Shown: positions 43,942-52,931 of the stretch, in pieces | How the letters are laid out: each line of letters begins with the position of its first letter | Numbering within the stretch: position 1 is the first letter of the stretch | NCBI GenBank assembly: GCA_949283695.1 | Contig: CASDTX010000052.1 | Coordinates: forward strand, 1 to 64,000 | From: an uncultured Eubacteriales bacterium | GTDB lineage: Bacteria > Bacillota > Clostridia > Lachnospirales > Lachnospiraceae | DNA length: 64,000 nt | Direction: 5' to 3' | The notes under the pieces: generated by a model | Seen by the model: only the letters and a program-made list of their open reading frames with translations | What the model was told of the DNA's origin: nothing | Database searches by the model: none | Made by a program: the position numbers and the translations under genes

Positions 43942-45227
43942 TACAGTTCGCCCTCCTTATATGCTTTTGTTCTCCTGAAATTCCATATCGCAAACGGTGC
44001 GATAAATACAAAGATCAGAACCGCGATCACGGATGCGTAATTATACTTCAGCGCATTCATGGTCAAATTATAGATCCATGTCACAAGAATATCTGTGCCT
44101 CCCGCGTTCGTGGTCGTTGAATCCGCCACATAAGGCATTCCCTGTGTGAGAAAATAAATTGCGCCAAAGTTGTTGATATTGGAGGTGAATCCCATAATCA
44201 GAAGAGGCATGGTCTGATAAAGCACCAGAGGAAGCGTAATCCTTTTGACGATCTGAGCAGAGCTTGCGCCGTCGATCTTTGCCGCCTCGAATACATCTTC
44301 CGATATGGAAGTCATCGTCCCCGTCACCAGCAGCATATAGTAGGGGAATCCGCCCCACAGGTTGATCAGCACGCAGGTAAATTTCGCCAGCGTTGGATCG
44401 CTCAGCCAGGGAATGGTCTGATGCAGCGTTCGGTTGACGATGCCGAAAGACCCATTGAGCAGGTTCGCCCATACAAGCATGCTGACCACCGACGGAACAG
44501 CATACGGGAGAATGAACAAGGTCCTGAATACTCGTTTGAATCGGATCTTTGCTTCTTTGAGCACAACCGCAAGCAGCAGGCCAACGGAAAAACAAATAAT
44601 GGTTGCTGAGAAGGCCCAGATCAATGTCCATAATGCAACCCGTCCGAAGGCAGCCGTCCATGTCGTATCTCCTCCGAACAGTGTTACGAAATTATCAAGA
44701 CCGACCCAGTCTACCGTACTGTTCGGCGGGATGTGCTCCGGAGAAGAATAGTTCGTAAATGCCACACACGCCGAAAATACCAGCGGCGTCAGTACAAAAA
44801 ACACAACAAGAAGTACCGCCGGCGCCATTCCGACCACAGGGAAGGTCTTGCCGGACATGTTTCTTTTTCTTTTCAAAGTCCCCCACAGACAATACTGGCG
44901 ATATTCTTCCTGGGCATTCTTCACAGACATAAAATACAGAATGAGGAAGATTGCTATGATCATAATAACCAGAATTCCGTCGATCAGCATAAAAACGGAG
45001 TTGCTTCTTTCTTTGACCGGGAGATCCGGCTGAGGAGAACCGAGAGTGACAAGATTGATCAGTTTCGTTATAATCGCAGGGATGCTGCACAAAAACAAAA
45101 TCTCGATAAAAGCATAAGCAGCTCCTTTTATATATTGCTTCAGATAGAGAATATGTCCCATTCCCATAAACAGGATTGATGCAAGCGTGATCTTTCCCTT
45201 TGAGCTTCCGTCCCGTTCTAGTTTCAT
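43941..45227 (-). CDS. Sugar ABC transporter permease, MalF type with N-terminal extension
   Basis: 428 residues. An extra N-terminal part has two membrane helices with a GHILYLKQYIKGAAYAF stretch, like MdxF/GanP-type permeases of Firmicutes. The core permease has the EAA loop VFEAAKIDGASSAQIVKRIT. ATG 45227 (MKLERDGSSKG) after GAGGTG is preferred; an upstream in-frame reading would run through the intergenic hairpin. Together with the GH35 enzyme it points to galacto- or gluco-oligosaccharide uptake. Confidence 0.92.
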   Translation of the reverse strand: MKLERDGSSKGKITLASILFMGMGHILYLKQYIKGAAYAFIEILFLCSIPAIITKLINLVTLGSPQPDLPVKERSNSVFMLIDGILVIMIIAIFLILYFMSVKNAQEEYRQYCLWGTLKRKRNMSGKTFPVVGMAPAVLLVVFFVLTPLVFSACVAFTNYSSPEHIPPNSTVDWVGLDNFVTLFGGDTTWTAAFGRVALWTLIWAFSATIICFSVGLLLAVVLKEAKIRFKRVFRTLFILPYAVPSVVSMLVWANLLNGSFGIVNRTLHQTIPWLSDPTLAKFTCVLINLWGGFPYYMLLVTGTMTSISEDVFEAAKIDGASSAQIVKRITLPLVLYQTMPLLIMGFTSNINNFGAIYFLTQGMPYVADSTTTNAGGTDILVTWIYNLTMNALKYNYASVIAVLIFVFIAPFAIWNFRRTKAYKEGEL

Positions 45228-45250
45228 TTTATACACCTCGCTTAAAGAAA

Positions 45251-45288
45251 GGCTGCTGAGTTGGTTCAGCAATACCAAATCAGCAGCC
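45251..45288 (-). terminator. Intercistronic hairpin between binding protein and permease genes
   Basis: GGCTGCTGA (45251-45259) and TCAGCAGCC (45280-45288) form a perfect 9-bp stem, followed on the minus strand by TTTCTTTAAG. It probably lowers read-through or protects the 5' transcript, giving more binding protein than permease, as in the malEFG operon. Confidence 0.6.
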
Positions 45289-45313
45289 GTCAGCATGTTC
45301 AAGATCGTCTCTC

Positions 45314-46573
45314 TTATTCAGCCAGGATCGCTTTCTCTGCCGCATCCAGTTCTTTCTTCACGTCTGCGCCGTCCCAGATATTTGCGGTCGCTGCATCCAT
45401 AGGCTCCCAATAATCGTTCATCTTTGCGATTGCGGGAGTCGGTGCCGCGTATTCGAGCTGCTTCAGGAAGCCTTCTACATAATCTGCCTCCACTTCCGTA
45501 TTTACGGACGGAAGTGCCCCGGTCAGCTCAAATCTGAGTTCCTGCATCTCATCCGAGATCAGGAATAAGCCAAATGCCGCCGCTTCATTCGGATAGTCAG
45601 AATATGCCGATACGACCATATCTCTGGCGCTGGACATGGAGGCCGGAGGTGTATCTGTGCCTTCCAGACAGGGAACTGTCGTCACGCCGAAGTCGATTCC
45701 CGCATCCTGGAAGTTTGCGACATTCCATAGTCCTGTCACATACATTGCGGCTGTTCCGCTCATAAAAGCTCCGTCGCACTGTGATACTGCAAGATCTGCG
45801 GCCGGGACGTCAAGGATCTCTCTGAGTTCCTGAAATTCTGTCATTCCTTCCACCGCGGCCTCAGTATTAACATTCGGTGACGCCGGGTCGTCTCCGTTGG
45901 GACCGAATGCATAGTTCCCGTCTTTACTAATAAACATATATGCATAATAGATAGCCGGATTCATCATAAATCCATGTTTGTCCGGATTTTCTTTGTTGAA
46001 AGTTCTGCACCACTCTTTCAGTTCTTCAAATGTCGCAGGAATTTCATTATCTCCGATCAGGTCTTTATTATAAAACAGCGCATAGGTATCAGCAGAGATC
46101 GGATATCCGTACATCGTCCCGTCCAGAGTAATGGCCGAAGCACAGGAAGCCAGGAGCTGCTCGTTTACGTACTCTTCGTTCTGAGTCGGAAGGATATGTC
46201 CGCTCTGAACCAGCTGTCCGACTGCATTGCTCGGTGTGGCAAAGAGATCCGGTCCTACTCCGGCCGGCCCGTCCAGAGCGATCTGTCCGGGAGAGTCGCC
46301 AAGTTCCACATTCACATACTCGATCTTAATGTTCGGAAACATCTCCGTGAATTTCTCCCCTGCCTGAATGATAAATTCATCCGCTCCGGCAGTAGATTCC
46401 CATACAGTGAGTTCGATTTCTTCATCAGTCAGTTCGATCCCTTCATAGGTCTGTCCGCCGCCGGAAGAGTTTCCGCTGCCTTCTTTGGAATCTTCACCGT
46501 TTCCGCCGCATCCGGTAAGCACTGTTCCAAGCATTGCGCCGCACAAAAGTACACTCAATAGTTTTTTCTTCAT
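45314..46573 (-). CDS. Sugar ABC transporter substrate-binding lipoprotein
   Basis: 419 residues. Signal peptide MKKKLLSVLLCGAMLGTVLT ends at the lipobox cysteine (LTGC), followed by a Gly/Ser/Asp-rich tether and a two-lobed MalE-like domain (ELTVWESTAGADEFI, YGYPISADTYALFYNKDL, MYVTGLWNVANF). Expressed from its own promoter with operator C. It binds an unknown oligosaccharide and feeds the two permeases. Confidence 0.93.
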   Translation of the reverse strand: MKKKLLSVLLCGAMLGTVLTGCGGNGEDSKEGSGNSSGGGQTYEGIELTDEEIELTVWESTAGADEFIIQAGEKFTEMFPNIKIEYVNVELGDSPGQIALDGPAGVGPDLFATPSNAVGQLVQSGHILPTQNEEYVNEQLLASCASAITLDGTMYGYPISADTYALFYNKDLIGDNEIPATFEELKEWCRTFNKENPDKHGFMMNPAIYYAYMFISKDGNYAFGPNGDDPASPNVNTEAAVEGMTEFQELREILDVPAADLAVSQCDGAFMSGTAAMYVTGLWNVANFQDAGIDFGVTTVPCLEGTDTPPASMSSARDMVVSAYSDYPNEAAAFGLFLISDEMQELRFELTGALPSVNTEVEADYVEGFLKQLEYAAPTPAIAKMNDYWEPMDAATANIWDGADVKKELDAAEKAILAE

Positions 46574-46622
46574 CTTTTTCCTCCTTGAAGTTCATTTATT
46601 TGTCGGAATTGACTATGTTTGA

Positions 46623-46651
46623 ATCATATCACGCGTACTTTTTGGGCACAA
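46623..46651 (-). promoter_or_regulatory. Promoter of the binding-protein operon
   Basis: -35 TTGTGC (46646-46651), 17-nt spacer, -10 TATGAT (46623-46628), minus strand, about 50 nt before the start codon. Confidence 0.65.
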
Positions 46652-46660
46652 TTTTCTCAA

Positions 46661-46689
46661 TTGCTATGTTGTTTATAAAAATTGCTTGC
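46661..46689. promoter_or_regulatory. AraC-type operator C: TTGC-N7-TTTATA-N4-TTGC
   Basis: TTGC at 46661 and again at 46682 (21-bp period) with TTTATA at the same inner offset as in operator A. The near end is 33 bp from the -10 box of the binding-protein promoter, exactly as for operator A. Confidence 0.6.
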
Positions 46690-46698
46690 AGCTTTCAC

Positions 46699-47568
46699 TT
46701 AATCTGTATCCTGTTCTCCCCACATTTTTCTATATTCTGTCGGGCTTAACTTTCGATACTTGCGGAATACTCTGCTGAAATATAGCTGGTCTTCAAACCC
46801 GCACATTGCGGCGATCTCTTTCACTGTCAGGTTCGTATACCGCAGAAATTCACAGGCCTTCTCCAAACGGATATTCATCAGATACTCTTTCGGGGCAGCC
46901 CCTGCAGCCTCCCGGAAGATCTGTATGAAGCGGCTGACCGAAAGACCGCTGTTTTCCGCCAGCTCTTTTATCATAATTTTTTTTTGATAATTCAGGTTCA
47001 TATAGTTGATAGACGTACCGACACACTCACTGATTTCAGGCTCATTTCTGCCTGCGCGGCTTGCGAGAAGTTCAGATACCTTATAAAGCAGCTGCTGCAT
47101 CAGGATCGCCGTATGGATCTCATAATGTGCTGTCTTCTTCATGACAGCGCTGATCATTGACTCGAAGGTAACTGGCAGCCACCGATCCGCGCCAATGTCC
47201 AGGATCTCTCCCGTGGGGATCTCCAGATCGTCCAAAAGGGCGTTTACACCATATCCTGAGAAACAGACCCAGTAGCATTTTGTACATATATTTCGAATCT
47301 GTCCGTAAAATTGCTCCTCGCCCGGGCGATAGAGATACGCCGTCCCGGCAGCAGCCTCCTGTTCCTCCGCGCCAAACCGTACCATAGAACGGCCCGTATG
47401 GGTGTAAATCAAAAGGAAATCCTTTCTCCCCCGCTTTCTCTGGGTAATGCAGTAGTCCTCTTCTTCCAGCTGATAGCTGCCGACGCAGTTGACCTGCATG
47501 TACTCCTGGTCCACGTTCATTCTGCTGACTTCATCGTCCTTATACCGGTAAGCCGAATAGTAGATCAT
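46699..47568 (-). CDS. AraC-family transcriptional regulator 2
   Basis: 289 residues. N-terminal cupin-type sensor (FLLIYTHTGRSMVRFGAEEQ and AYLYRPGEEQFYGQI), C-terminal double helix-turn-helix (MIKELAENSGLSVSRFIQIF and TVKEIAAMCGFEDQLYFSRV). ATG 47568 has AAGGAGG 7 nt upstream; the ATG ten codons earlier is not preceded by a ribosome site. Divergent from the GH35 gene and downstream of nothing else, so it likely controls it or the importer. Confidence 0.92.
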   Translation of the reverse strand: MIYYSAYRYKDDEVSRMNVDQEYMQVNCVGSYQLEEEDYCITQRKRGRKDFLLIYTHTGRSMVRFGAEEQEAAAGTAYLYRPGEEQFYGQIRNICTKCYWVCFSGYGVNALLDDLEIPTGEILDIGADRWLPVTFESMISAVMKKTAHYEIHTAILMQQLLYKVSELLASRAGRNEPEISECVGTSINYMNLNYQKKIMIKELAENSGLSVSRFIQIFREAAGAAPKEYLMNIRLEKACEFLRYTNLTVKEIAAMCGFEDQLYFSRVFRKYRKLSPTEYRKMWGEQDTD

Positions 47569-47621
47569 CCTGACCCTCCTTCCAAACCCTTTTTTCATAT
47601 ATTATCATTTTGTCCATAGAT

Positions 47622-47650
47622 TTGCGAATTTTATTTATATCTTTTTCTGC
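47622..47650. promoter_or_regulatory. Operator-like sequence B in the AraC2/GH35 intergenic region
   Basis: TTGCGAATTTTATTTATAT resembles the first half of operator A (TTGCGCTTTTATTTATAT), with a one-base shift and a degenerate second half. It lies between the divergent AraC 2 and GH35 genes. A weaker case than A and C. Confidence 0.35.
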
Positions 47651-47706
47651 AGGATTTTTTTATACTCGATTTACAAACTATGAGAAAGAGAAAGGAAAGA
47701 ACTGAC

Positions 47707-49998
47707 ATGCCAAACGAAATTAACCTCAGAGATTTTCAGAAGAAAACCTATCATTCCCTTGGGAATCATTTCCAGGGCAATCATCCGGACGGCAGCGTAT
47801 TATCTTTTACCAATTATTACATGGAGGTCAACGGCCGGCCCTTCTACGGCGTCAGCGGAGAATTTCACTTCTCCCGATGCGACGAGTGCCGCTGGGAAGA
47901 TGAGATCATCAAAATGAAAATGTGCGGCATCAATATCATTGCAACGTATGTATTCTGGATTCACCACGAAGAGGAAGAAGGTGTCTTTGATTTTTCCGGA
48001 AGCAAGAACCTGCGGAAGTTCATACAGCTCTGCGGGAAGCATCAGATGTATGTGATCCTCCGAATCGGTCCTTTTGACCACGGAGAGGTAAGAAACGGCG
48101 GGCTTCCAGACTGGCTCTATGGGAAATCCTTTGAAGTAAGAAAGCTGAGCGACGGCTTTCTCTTCTATACCAGACGGCTGTATGAGAACGTTGCCGGCCA
48201 GATCAAAGGGCTCCTGTACAAGGACGGCGGGCCCATCATCGCCACCCAGATCGATAACGAATACATGCATTCCTCCGCGGTATGGGAGATCACAACCGGG
48301 ATTTCCGACGAATGGATCTTTGGCGGCGACGAAGGGGAGAACTACATGCTCACGCTCCGCGATCTGGCGAAAGAATGCGGCATCGAAACCCCGTTCTACA
48401 CCTGTACAGGCTGGGGCGGCGCCATCACTCCGGATGAGATGATGCCCCTCTGGGGCGGATATGCGTACCGTCCCTGGCTCTTTTATACTGCACGGGGCGA
48501 GCACCCTGTCACAGAAGAATATATTTATCAGGATTACCACAATAACGATGCAGTGGTGACCAGTGATTTCAAGCCGGCCTACCTGCCGGAAGACCGGCCT
48601 TACGCCTGCTGTGAGATGGGCGGAGGTATGACATGTACTTACTATTACCGGTTTATCATTCCTTTTAAAAGTGTGGATGCCATGGCAAATATTAAAATGG
48701 CTTCCGGCTGTAATTTCCTGGGATACTATGTGTTTCAGGGAGGCACGAATCCGAAAGGCAGGCACGGAATCTTCATGAACGAGGCACAGACGCCGAAGAT
48801 TTCCTATGACTATCAGGCGGCACTGGGCGAATTCGGGCAGATCCGGGAATCCTACCAGCGCTTAAAAGCACTCCACTATTTCGCCCGTACCTTCGGAGAG
48901 AACTTCTGTGAAATGCAGACTGTTCTTCCGGAAGGAGCCTCCCTGATAGATCCGAAGGATCTGGACACTCTTCGGTATGCGGTCCGCACAGACGGGAAAC
49001 GGGGATTTCTCTTTCTGAATAACTTCCAGGATCATGCAGCTACGAAAGTGAAAACCAACGAGACCGTCACCCTGCATATGGATCAGGAGGATCTCACATT
49101 CTCCGGCATCAGTCTGGCAGCGGATGAGAACTGTGTTCTCCCCTTCCACATGGATCTCGCGGGAATCGATCTCATTACGGCGACCGCGCAGCCGATCACT
49201 GCAGTGCAGGACGGAAAGCAGACGTTTGTGTTCTTGAAGCCTGACGGGATGGACGCTGTATTTCATTTCGAGGACGGCACAGTCACAGATCAGGGCGGCG
49301 CTGTGTACTGCTGCACTTCCCGGGACGCCGCAGAAGCATTCCGGGTGAGGAAGCCCGCCCCGTCCGGCCGGTCAGAAGAAGATCTGTCTGTGGAAATCCT
49401 CTGCCTTGACCGAACGCTTGCGAACCAGATGTATCTTCTCTCGGACGGAACGCTTCTCTTTGCCGAGGGCGCTGTTATGGAAGATGAGAATGGGATTCGG
49501 CTGGAGTCCGTCACTTCGGAAAACAGAATCCTTTCCTTCCCCAAAGGAAGGACCCGCCTGTCGTACGCTCAGCCGGTTTCCGGAACAGCGGAAGATCTGT
49601 TTGACGTGTGGACAGCAAATGCGGATCATAAGGAGATCCCGGTTACAGTGAAGCAGACAGCTGCTTCTAAATATGAGGTTTCCATTCCGGAACACTTTAT
49701 GGATGGGCTGAAGGACGCTCTGCTGCAGATCGACTATAACGGAGATATCGGCTGTGCATTCATTGACGGAGACATGATCCATGACAATTTCTGCAATCAA
49801 GATACATGGGAAATCGGACTTCGCACCTTTGCAGACAGGCTGAAAGAGACTCCTCTCACACTCTCCATCGCCCCGCTGCGGGAAGGCGTGAATGTCAATG
49901 TAGAATCTGCCATGGCCGCAAGAATGGAGAGCGCGGAAGCATATATCGCCGAGCTGAAAGGCGTGAAACTATGCCCGGTGTATGAACTGAAGCTGTAG
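47707..49998 (+). CDS. GH35-type beta-galactosidase-like enzyme
   Basis: 763 residues, no signal peptide, so cytoplasmic. The catalytic barrel has GVSGEFHFSRCDECRWEDEI, YVFWIHHEEEEGVFDF and the acid/base Glu in GGPIIATQIDNEY (E185). The likely nucleophile Glu is in CCEMGGG (E303), and FLGYYVFQGGTNPKGRHG closes the barrel. The C-terminal 380 residues are beta-rich domains. The nucleophile region differs from plant and animal GH35 enzymes, so the exact sugar is open. ATG 47707 follows AAAGGA by 10 nt; an earlier ATG at 47680 has no ribosome site. It would cleave the oligosaccharide brought in by the neighbouring importer. Confidence 0.85.
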   Translation: MPNEINLRDFQKKTYHSLGNHFQGNHPDGSVLSFTNYYMEVNGRPFYGVSGEFHFSRCDECRWEDEIIKMKMCGINIIATYVFWIHHEEEEGVFDFSGSKNLRKFIQLCGKHQMYVILRIGPFDHGEVRNGGLPDWLYGKSFEVRKLSDGFLFYTRRLYENVAGQIKGLLYKDGGPIIATQIDNEYMHSSAVWEITTGISDEWIFGGDEGENYMLTLRDLAKECGIETPFYTCTGWGGAITPDEMMPLWGGYAYRPWLFYTARGEHPVTEEYIYQDYHNNDAVVTSDFKPAYLPEDRPYACCEMGGGMTCTYYYRFIIPFKSVDAMANIKMASGCNFLGYYVFQGGTNPKGRHGIFMNEAQTPKISYDYQAALGEFGQIRESYQRLKALHYFARTFGENFCEMQTVLPEGASLIDPKDLDTLRYAVRTDGKRGFLFLNNFQDHAATKVKTNETVTLHMDQEDLTFSGISLAADENCVLPFHMDLAGIDLITATAQPITAVQDGKQTFVFLKPDGMDAVFHFEDGTVTDQGGAVYCCTSRDAAEAFRVRKPAPSGRSEEDLSVEILCLDRTLANQMYLLSDGTLLFAEGAVMEDENGIRLESVTSENRILSFPKGRTRLSYAQPVSGTAEDLFDVWTANADHKEIPVTVKQTAASKYEVSIPEHFMDGLKDALLQIDYNGDIGCAFIDGDMIHDNFCNQDTWEIGLRTFADRLKETPLTLSIAPLREGVNVNVESAMAARMESAEAYIAELKGVKLCPVYELKL

Positions 49999-50097
49999 GC
50001 CGGACTCCGATAGAATCCGCGGAAAAATCGCCGAAATTACGCGGGGTGAGGCGTGCTGCCTCTTGTACACCGACGCGAATAAATTATAAGAAGAATA

Positions 50098-50145
50098 CTG
50101 CCCTCTGCACACAAAGGACTGCGGACCATTGTGTACAGAGGGCAG
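50098..50145 (-). terminator. Terminator of azlCD
   Basis: CTGCCCTCTGCACACA (50098-50113) pairs with TGTGTACAGAGGGCAG (50130-50145), 16 bp with one mismatch; on the minus strand TATTCTTCTTATAATTT follows. It lies just past azlD and may also stop the converging GH35 transcript. Confidence 0.65.
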
Positions 50146-50149
50146 ACTG

Positions 50150-50476
50150 TCAGAATACAAGCTGCACAAGAAGCATATAACATACCGTTCCTCCGGCAAT
50201 CGACAGGAGCATCTGCCGTTTCCACAGATGCAGGCCGATCACCAGAAGAATGGAGATCAGTTCCGGAATTCCGTGGCTGCCGGCAAAAAGGGTTACGTCT
50301 TTCAGGCAGTAGATAACCAGCAGGCCGAACACTGCAGAGGGAAGCACTTTCCCCAGATAGCGGATATAGTTCGGCGTCTGCTTTCCGGCCGGAAATATAA
50401 GGAATGGGAGGAACCGTGTAACCATGGTTCCCAATACGACCATGGCAATCGTGATCAGTTGTTGTATCAGTGTCAT
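50150..50476 (-). CDS. azlD: AzlD-domain branched-chain amino acid exporter subunit
   Basis: 108 residues, four membrane helices ([20 protein letters not shown] at the front; [15 protein letters not shown] at the end). AzlD is the small partner of AzlC in branched-chain amino acid (azaleucine) export. The ATG overlaps the azlC stop by four nt. Confidence 0.9.
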   Translation of the reverse strand: MTLIQQLITIAMVVLGTMVTRFLPFLIFPAGKQTPNYIRYLGKVLPSAVFGLLVIYCLKDVTLFAGSHGIPELISILLVIGLHLWKRQMLLSIAGGTVCYMLLVQLVF

Positions 50477-51192
50477 TCTGTCACTCCTCCTTTCTCAAGC
50501 GGACCTCTCATCAGAGTCAAAACGATCAGGATCGAAAGCATGGACGGAATGATAAAGTTGTCTGCTCCAAACGCGATCAGACAGAGCAGAGACAGTCCCA
50601 GCCCGATCAGAGCGCTTCTGTGATCCTTCTCTTTGAGCCATTGTTCCAGGAAAATCACCACGAACATGGCTGTCATTACAAACTCAAGTCCCTCCGTATT
50701 AAAATGGATCAGAGATCCGAAGATCCCTCCCAGTGTAGCGCCTGAAAACCAGTAGAAATGGTTCAGAAGCGTGACGAAGAACATAAACCAGCCCCGGTCT
50801 ACATCCTCCGGGATATCGGCGGTATAATTGATGGAAAAGGATTCATCGCACATGCCGAAGATCAGATAGATCCTTTTCCATCCAAGCCCGCGGAACTTGT
50901 CCAGCATGGAAATCCCATAGAACAAATGCCTGGCATTGATCATCAGTGTCATGGCAAACGCCTGCAGGGGGGTAAATGCTCCCAGCAGCATATTGACAGT
51001 TACAAACTCGATCGATCCGGCGAAGATCGTAAGACTCATCAGCATGGGATACCAGAAGCTGAAGCCTGAGACATTCATATAGATCCCATAGGTAAGACCG
51101 AGAAACCAGAAACCGGCGAAGATCGGTATTGTGTAGGGAAAGGCGGCGGTAAACGCTCTCTTTAATGTTGTTCTTTTCGATTCAGACTGCAT
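50473..51192 (-). CDS. azlC: AzlC-family branched-chain amino acid exporter
   Basis: 239 residues, about seven membrane helices. The family blocks [40 protein letters not shown] and [10 protein letters not shown] are clear. ATG 51192 has AAGGAG 9 nt upstream; ten extra upstream codons are unlikely. With azlD it forms a two-subunit exporter; no Lrp-type regulator is adjacent. Confidence 0.93.
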   Translation of the reverse strand: MQSESKRTTLKRAFTAAFPYTIPIFAGFWFLGLTYGIYMNVSGFSFWYPMLMSLTIFAGSIEFVTVNMLLGAFTPLQAFAMTLMINARHLFYGISMLDKFRGLGWKRIYLIFGMCDESFSINYTADIPEDVDRGWFMFFVTLLNHFYWFSGATLGGIFGSLIHFNTEGLEFVMTAMFVVIFLEQWLKEKDHRSALIGLGLSLLCLIAFGADNFIIPSMLSILIVLTLMRGPLEKGGVTE

Positions 51193-51324
51193 TGGTTTAC
51201 TCTCCTTAAAATAACATTGCATTTTTTGCCCGCGTTTTATCCTTCGGTTCTCTTCCTGCAGCAGCGCGGGCCATCTGCAGATACATGTTCTTCTATCCTG
51301 TTCATGAAACAGCGGAAGGATGTA

Positions 51325-52473
51325 CTAGCAGCCAAATAGCTCCTTCGCCTGCCGCATATTGTCCATAATCGGCACCTGGAACGGGCATCGGGTCTCACAG
51401 GCTCCGCATCGAATGCACTCGCCTGCGTGATGTTCCAGGACTGCATAATGCTCCCGCACAGTCTCCGGAATCTGTTTCTGAGCTTTCGCAAGATTGAGGA
51501 ACTTGGTCACAGATGCCACGTCGATCTTCTTCGGACAGGGGGCACAGTGGCTGCAGTACATACAGTGGCCTTCCCAGCTGATATTCGGGAAAGACGCGAA
51601 AGCAGGCGCATAGTCCTTCTCTGCTTCTGAGGCGTCTTCATAGGCGATACTTTCCCTGAGCTGTTCGACACTGTGCGCGCCTGAGAGGACTGTGGCCACG
51701 GCCGGACGGGTCAGGGCATAATGCAGGCACTGGACGGCAGTCAGCGCTTTGCCCGCAGGCGACAGGTTCTCATCCAGCAGATCGCCTCCTCCGAATGCCT
51801 TCATTACAGTCACGCCTACGCCCAGCCGCTGACAGGTCTCGTAGAGTGCCTGCCGCTCCGGGTTCATGTTCACCAGATGTTTCTCATAATTCTTCTCAGC
51901 CCAAAGCTCCTCCACATCTTCACTTGCAGGCTGCAGATCATAACATGGATTGACGCTGAACATGAGTACTTCGATCTCCCCGCTTCGGACCGCTTCCAAA
52001 GCTGCCTCCGGATTGTGGCTGCTCAGCCCGATATGACGGATGGTACCCTGCTCCTTCAATTCTTTCACATAGGCAAGCACCGGACCGTTCTTGATCTCCT
52101 CCCAGTCCTTCAGAGAATCTACATAATGAATCATTCCGATATCTATGTAGTCTGTCCGAAGCAGAGAGAGCATTTCCTGCATGCCTTCCTTCACTTCTTC
52201 GATCTCTCTTGTACGCTTATACTGCCCGTCCTTCCACACCGAACAGACATGGGACTGTATGAGAAAGCGTTCCCGTCTCCCCTGAAGCGCCTCGCCTACA
52301 TGTGCGCGCACTACTGGATCCGACGCATAAAGGTCAAAATAATTGATCCCTTGGTTCTGTGCTTCATCCAGAAGCCTCTTGGTATTCCGGTACTCATCTT
52401 CAGAGAAGCCCTCACATCCGAGCCCGATCTCACTGACCAGCAGTCCGGTATTTCCTAATTCACGGTATTTCAT
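51325..52473 (-). CDS. Aldo/keto reductase with C-terminal 2[4Fe-4S] ferredoxin domain
   Basis: 382 residues. Residues 1-280 form the aldo/keto reductase barrel (YRELGNTGLLVSEIGLGCEG, NYFDLYASDPVVRAHVGEAL, IRHIGLSSHNPEAALEAV). The tail carries Cys motifs CMYCSHCAPCPKK and CIRCGACETRCPF for two iron-sulfur clusters, a combination common in anaerobes. The active-site Tyr is in DLYASD. Substrate unknown. ATG 52473 has GGGAGG upstream; the ATG six codons earlier lacks one. Confidence 0.9.
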   Translation of the reverse strand: MKYRELGNTGLLVSEIGLGCEGFSEDEYRNTKRLLDEAQNQGINYFDLYASDPVVRAHVGEALQGRRERFLIQSHVCSVWKDGQYKRTREIEEVKEGMQEMLSLLRTDYIDIGMIHYVDSLKDWEEIKNGPVLAYVKELKEQGTIRHIGLSSHNPEAALEAVRSGEIEVLMFSVNPCYDLQPASEDVEELWAEKNYEKHLVNMNPERQALYETCQRLGVGVTVMKAFGGGDLLDENLSPAGKALTAVQCLHYALTRPAVATVLSGAHSVEQLRESIAYEDASEAEKDYAPAFASFPNISWEGHCMYCSHCAPCPKKIDVASVTKFLNLAKAQKQIPETVREHYAVLEHHAGECIRCGACETRCPFQVPIMDNMRQAKELFGC

Positions 52474-52700
52474 AATTTCATTTCCTCCCATCTATTCCCA
52501 CGAGCAACGAGCCAAGCGGGCACGTTTGCATCGCGGTATTTGACTGATGCAGCATGACGCTGTACAGATTCGTATACGACGTTCCGATTTTTGCCGTTTA
52601 CAGCTATTATATCTGCCATTCCGTCAGGACGTAAGGCAAAAAGACCGTCTGCTCCTTATGCAGGCAGCGTCGGTGGACAAGGGGCAATACGGCCGATGAC

Positions 52701-52753
52701 GAGCAAAGAAGCGGCGCAGCCGCAGTTAGCACGTCAGTGCGGCTTTGCGAATA
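52701..52753 (+). repeat. Dispersed structured repeat, copy C
   Basis: GAGCAAAGAA then GCGGC-GCA-GCCGC hairpin, then AGTTAGCACGTCAGTGCGGC and TTTGCGAATAGC. AGCCGCA also pairs with TGCGGCT, an alternative stem that excludes the first. Closest to copy D (62046-62103). Confidence 0.7.
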
Positions 52754-52820
52754 GCAGTATGACTGTGTACCTGTTCAAAATGATGCATGAATACGCGAAA
52801 ATTTTTGTTCAAATCTCCCT

Positions 52821-52849
52821 TTGAAATCTGCCCGGATATTCCCTATAAT
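52821..52849 (+). promoter_or_regulatory. Sigma-A promoter of the MATE operon
   Basis: -35 TTGAAA (52821-52826), 17-nt spacer, perfect -10 TATAAT (52844-52849). The predicted start point is near 52856. Confidence 0.85.
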
Positions 52850-52855
52850 ACAATC

Positions 52856-52879
52856 ATGACGTGTAGCACTCATGCGTAA
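52856..52879 (+). CDS. Possible 7-codon leader ORF before MATE gene
   Basis: ATG ACG TGT AGC ACT CAT GCG TAA encodes MTCSTHA. The ATG coincides with the predicted transcription start, so it would be translated leaderless, and the ORF covers exactly the 5' arm of the terminator hairpin. No ribosome site is present. Real translation is not shown by the sequence. Confidence 0.4.
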   Translation: MTCSTHA

Positions 52880-52914
52880 TTCCAGTTGCGTATGTGCTGC
52901 ACGTTCTTTTTTTT
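52859..52914 (+). terminator. Attenuator-like terminator in the MATE leader
   Basis: ACGTGTAGCA/TGCTGCACGT (10 bp) plus an inner CATGCGTAA/TTGCGTATG stem, 6-nt loop, then TTCTTTTTTTTG. It is a strong intrinsic terminator between the MATE promoter and the MATE start codon; no other plus-strand gene lies upstream for it to serve. Confidence 0.75.
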
Positions 52915-52931
52915 GACAGGAGGCGAATCCA

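Larger units (their letters stand above)
52474..52931. other. 458-bp divergent intergenic region
   Basis: Between the aldo/keto reductase (minus) and MATE (plus) genes. From left to right it holds the reductase leader with a lone TATAAT (ATTATA at 52606-52611) but no good -35, repeat copy C (52701-52753), then the MATE promoter, leader ORF and attenuator-like hairpin. No further gene was seen in the left half. Confidence 0.6.

Noticed and set aside
50048..50062. GAGGC/GCCTC hairpin as GH35 terminator
   Set aside because: Only a 5-bp stem with no T-tract; the longer hairpin at 50098-50145 is more convincing.
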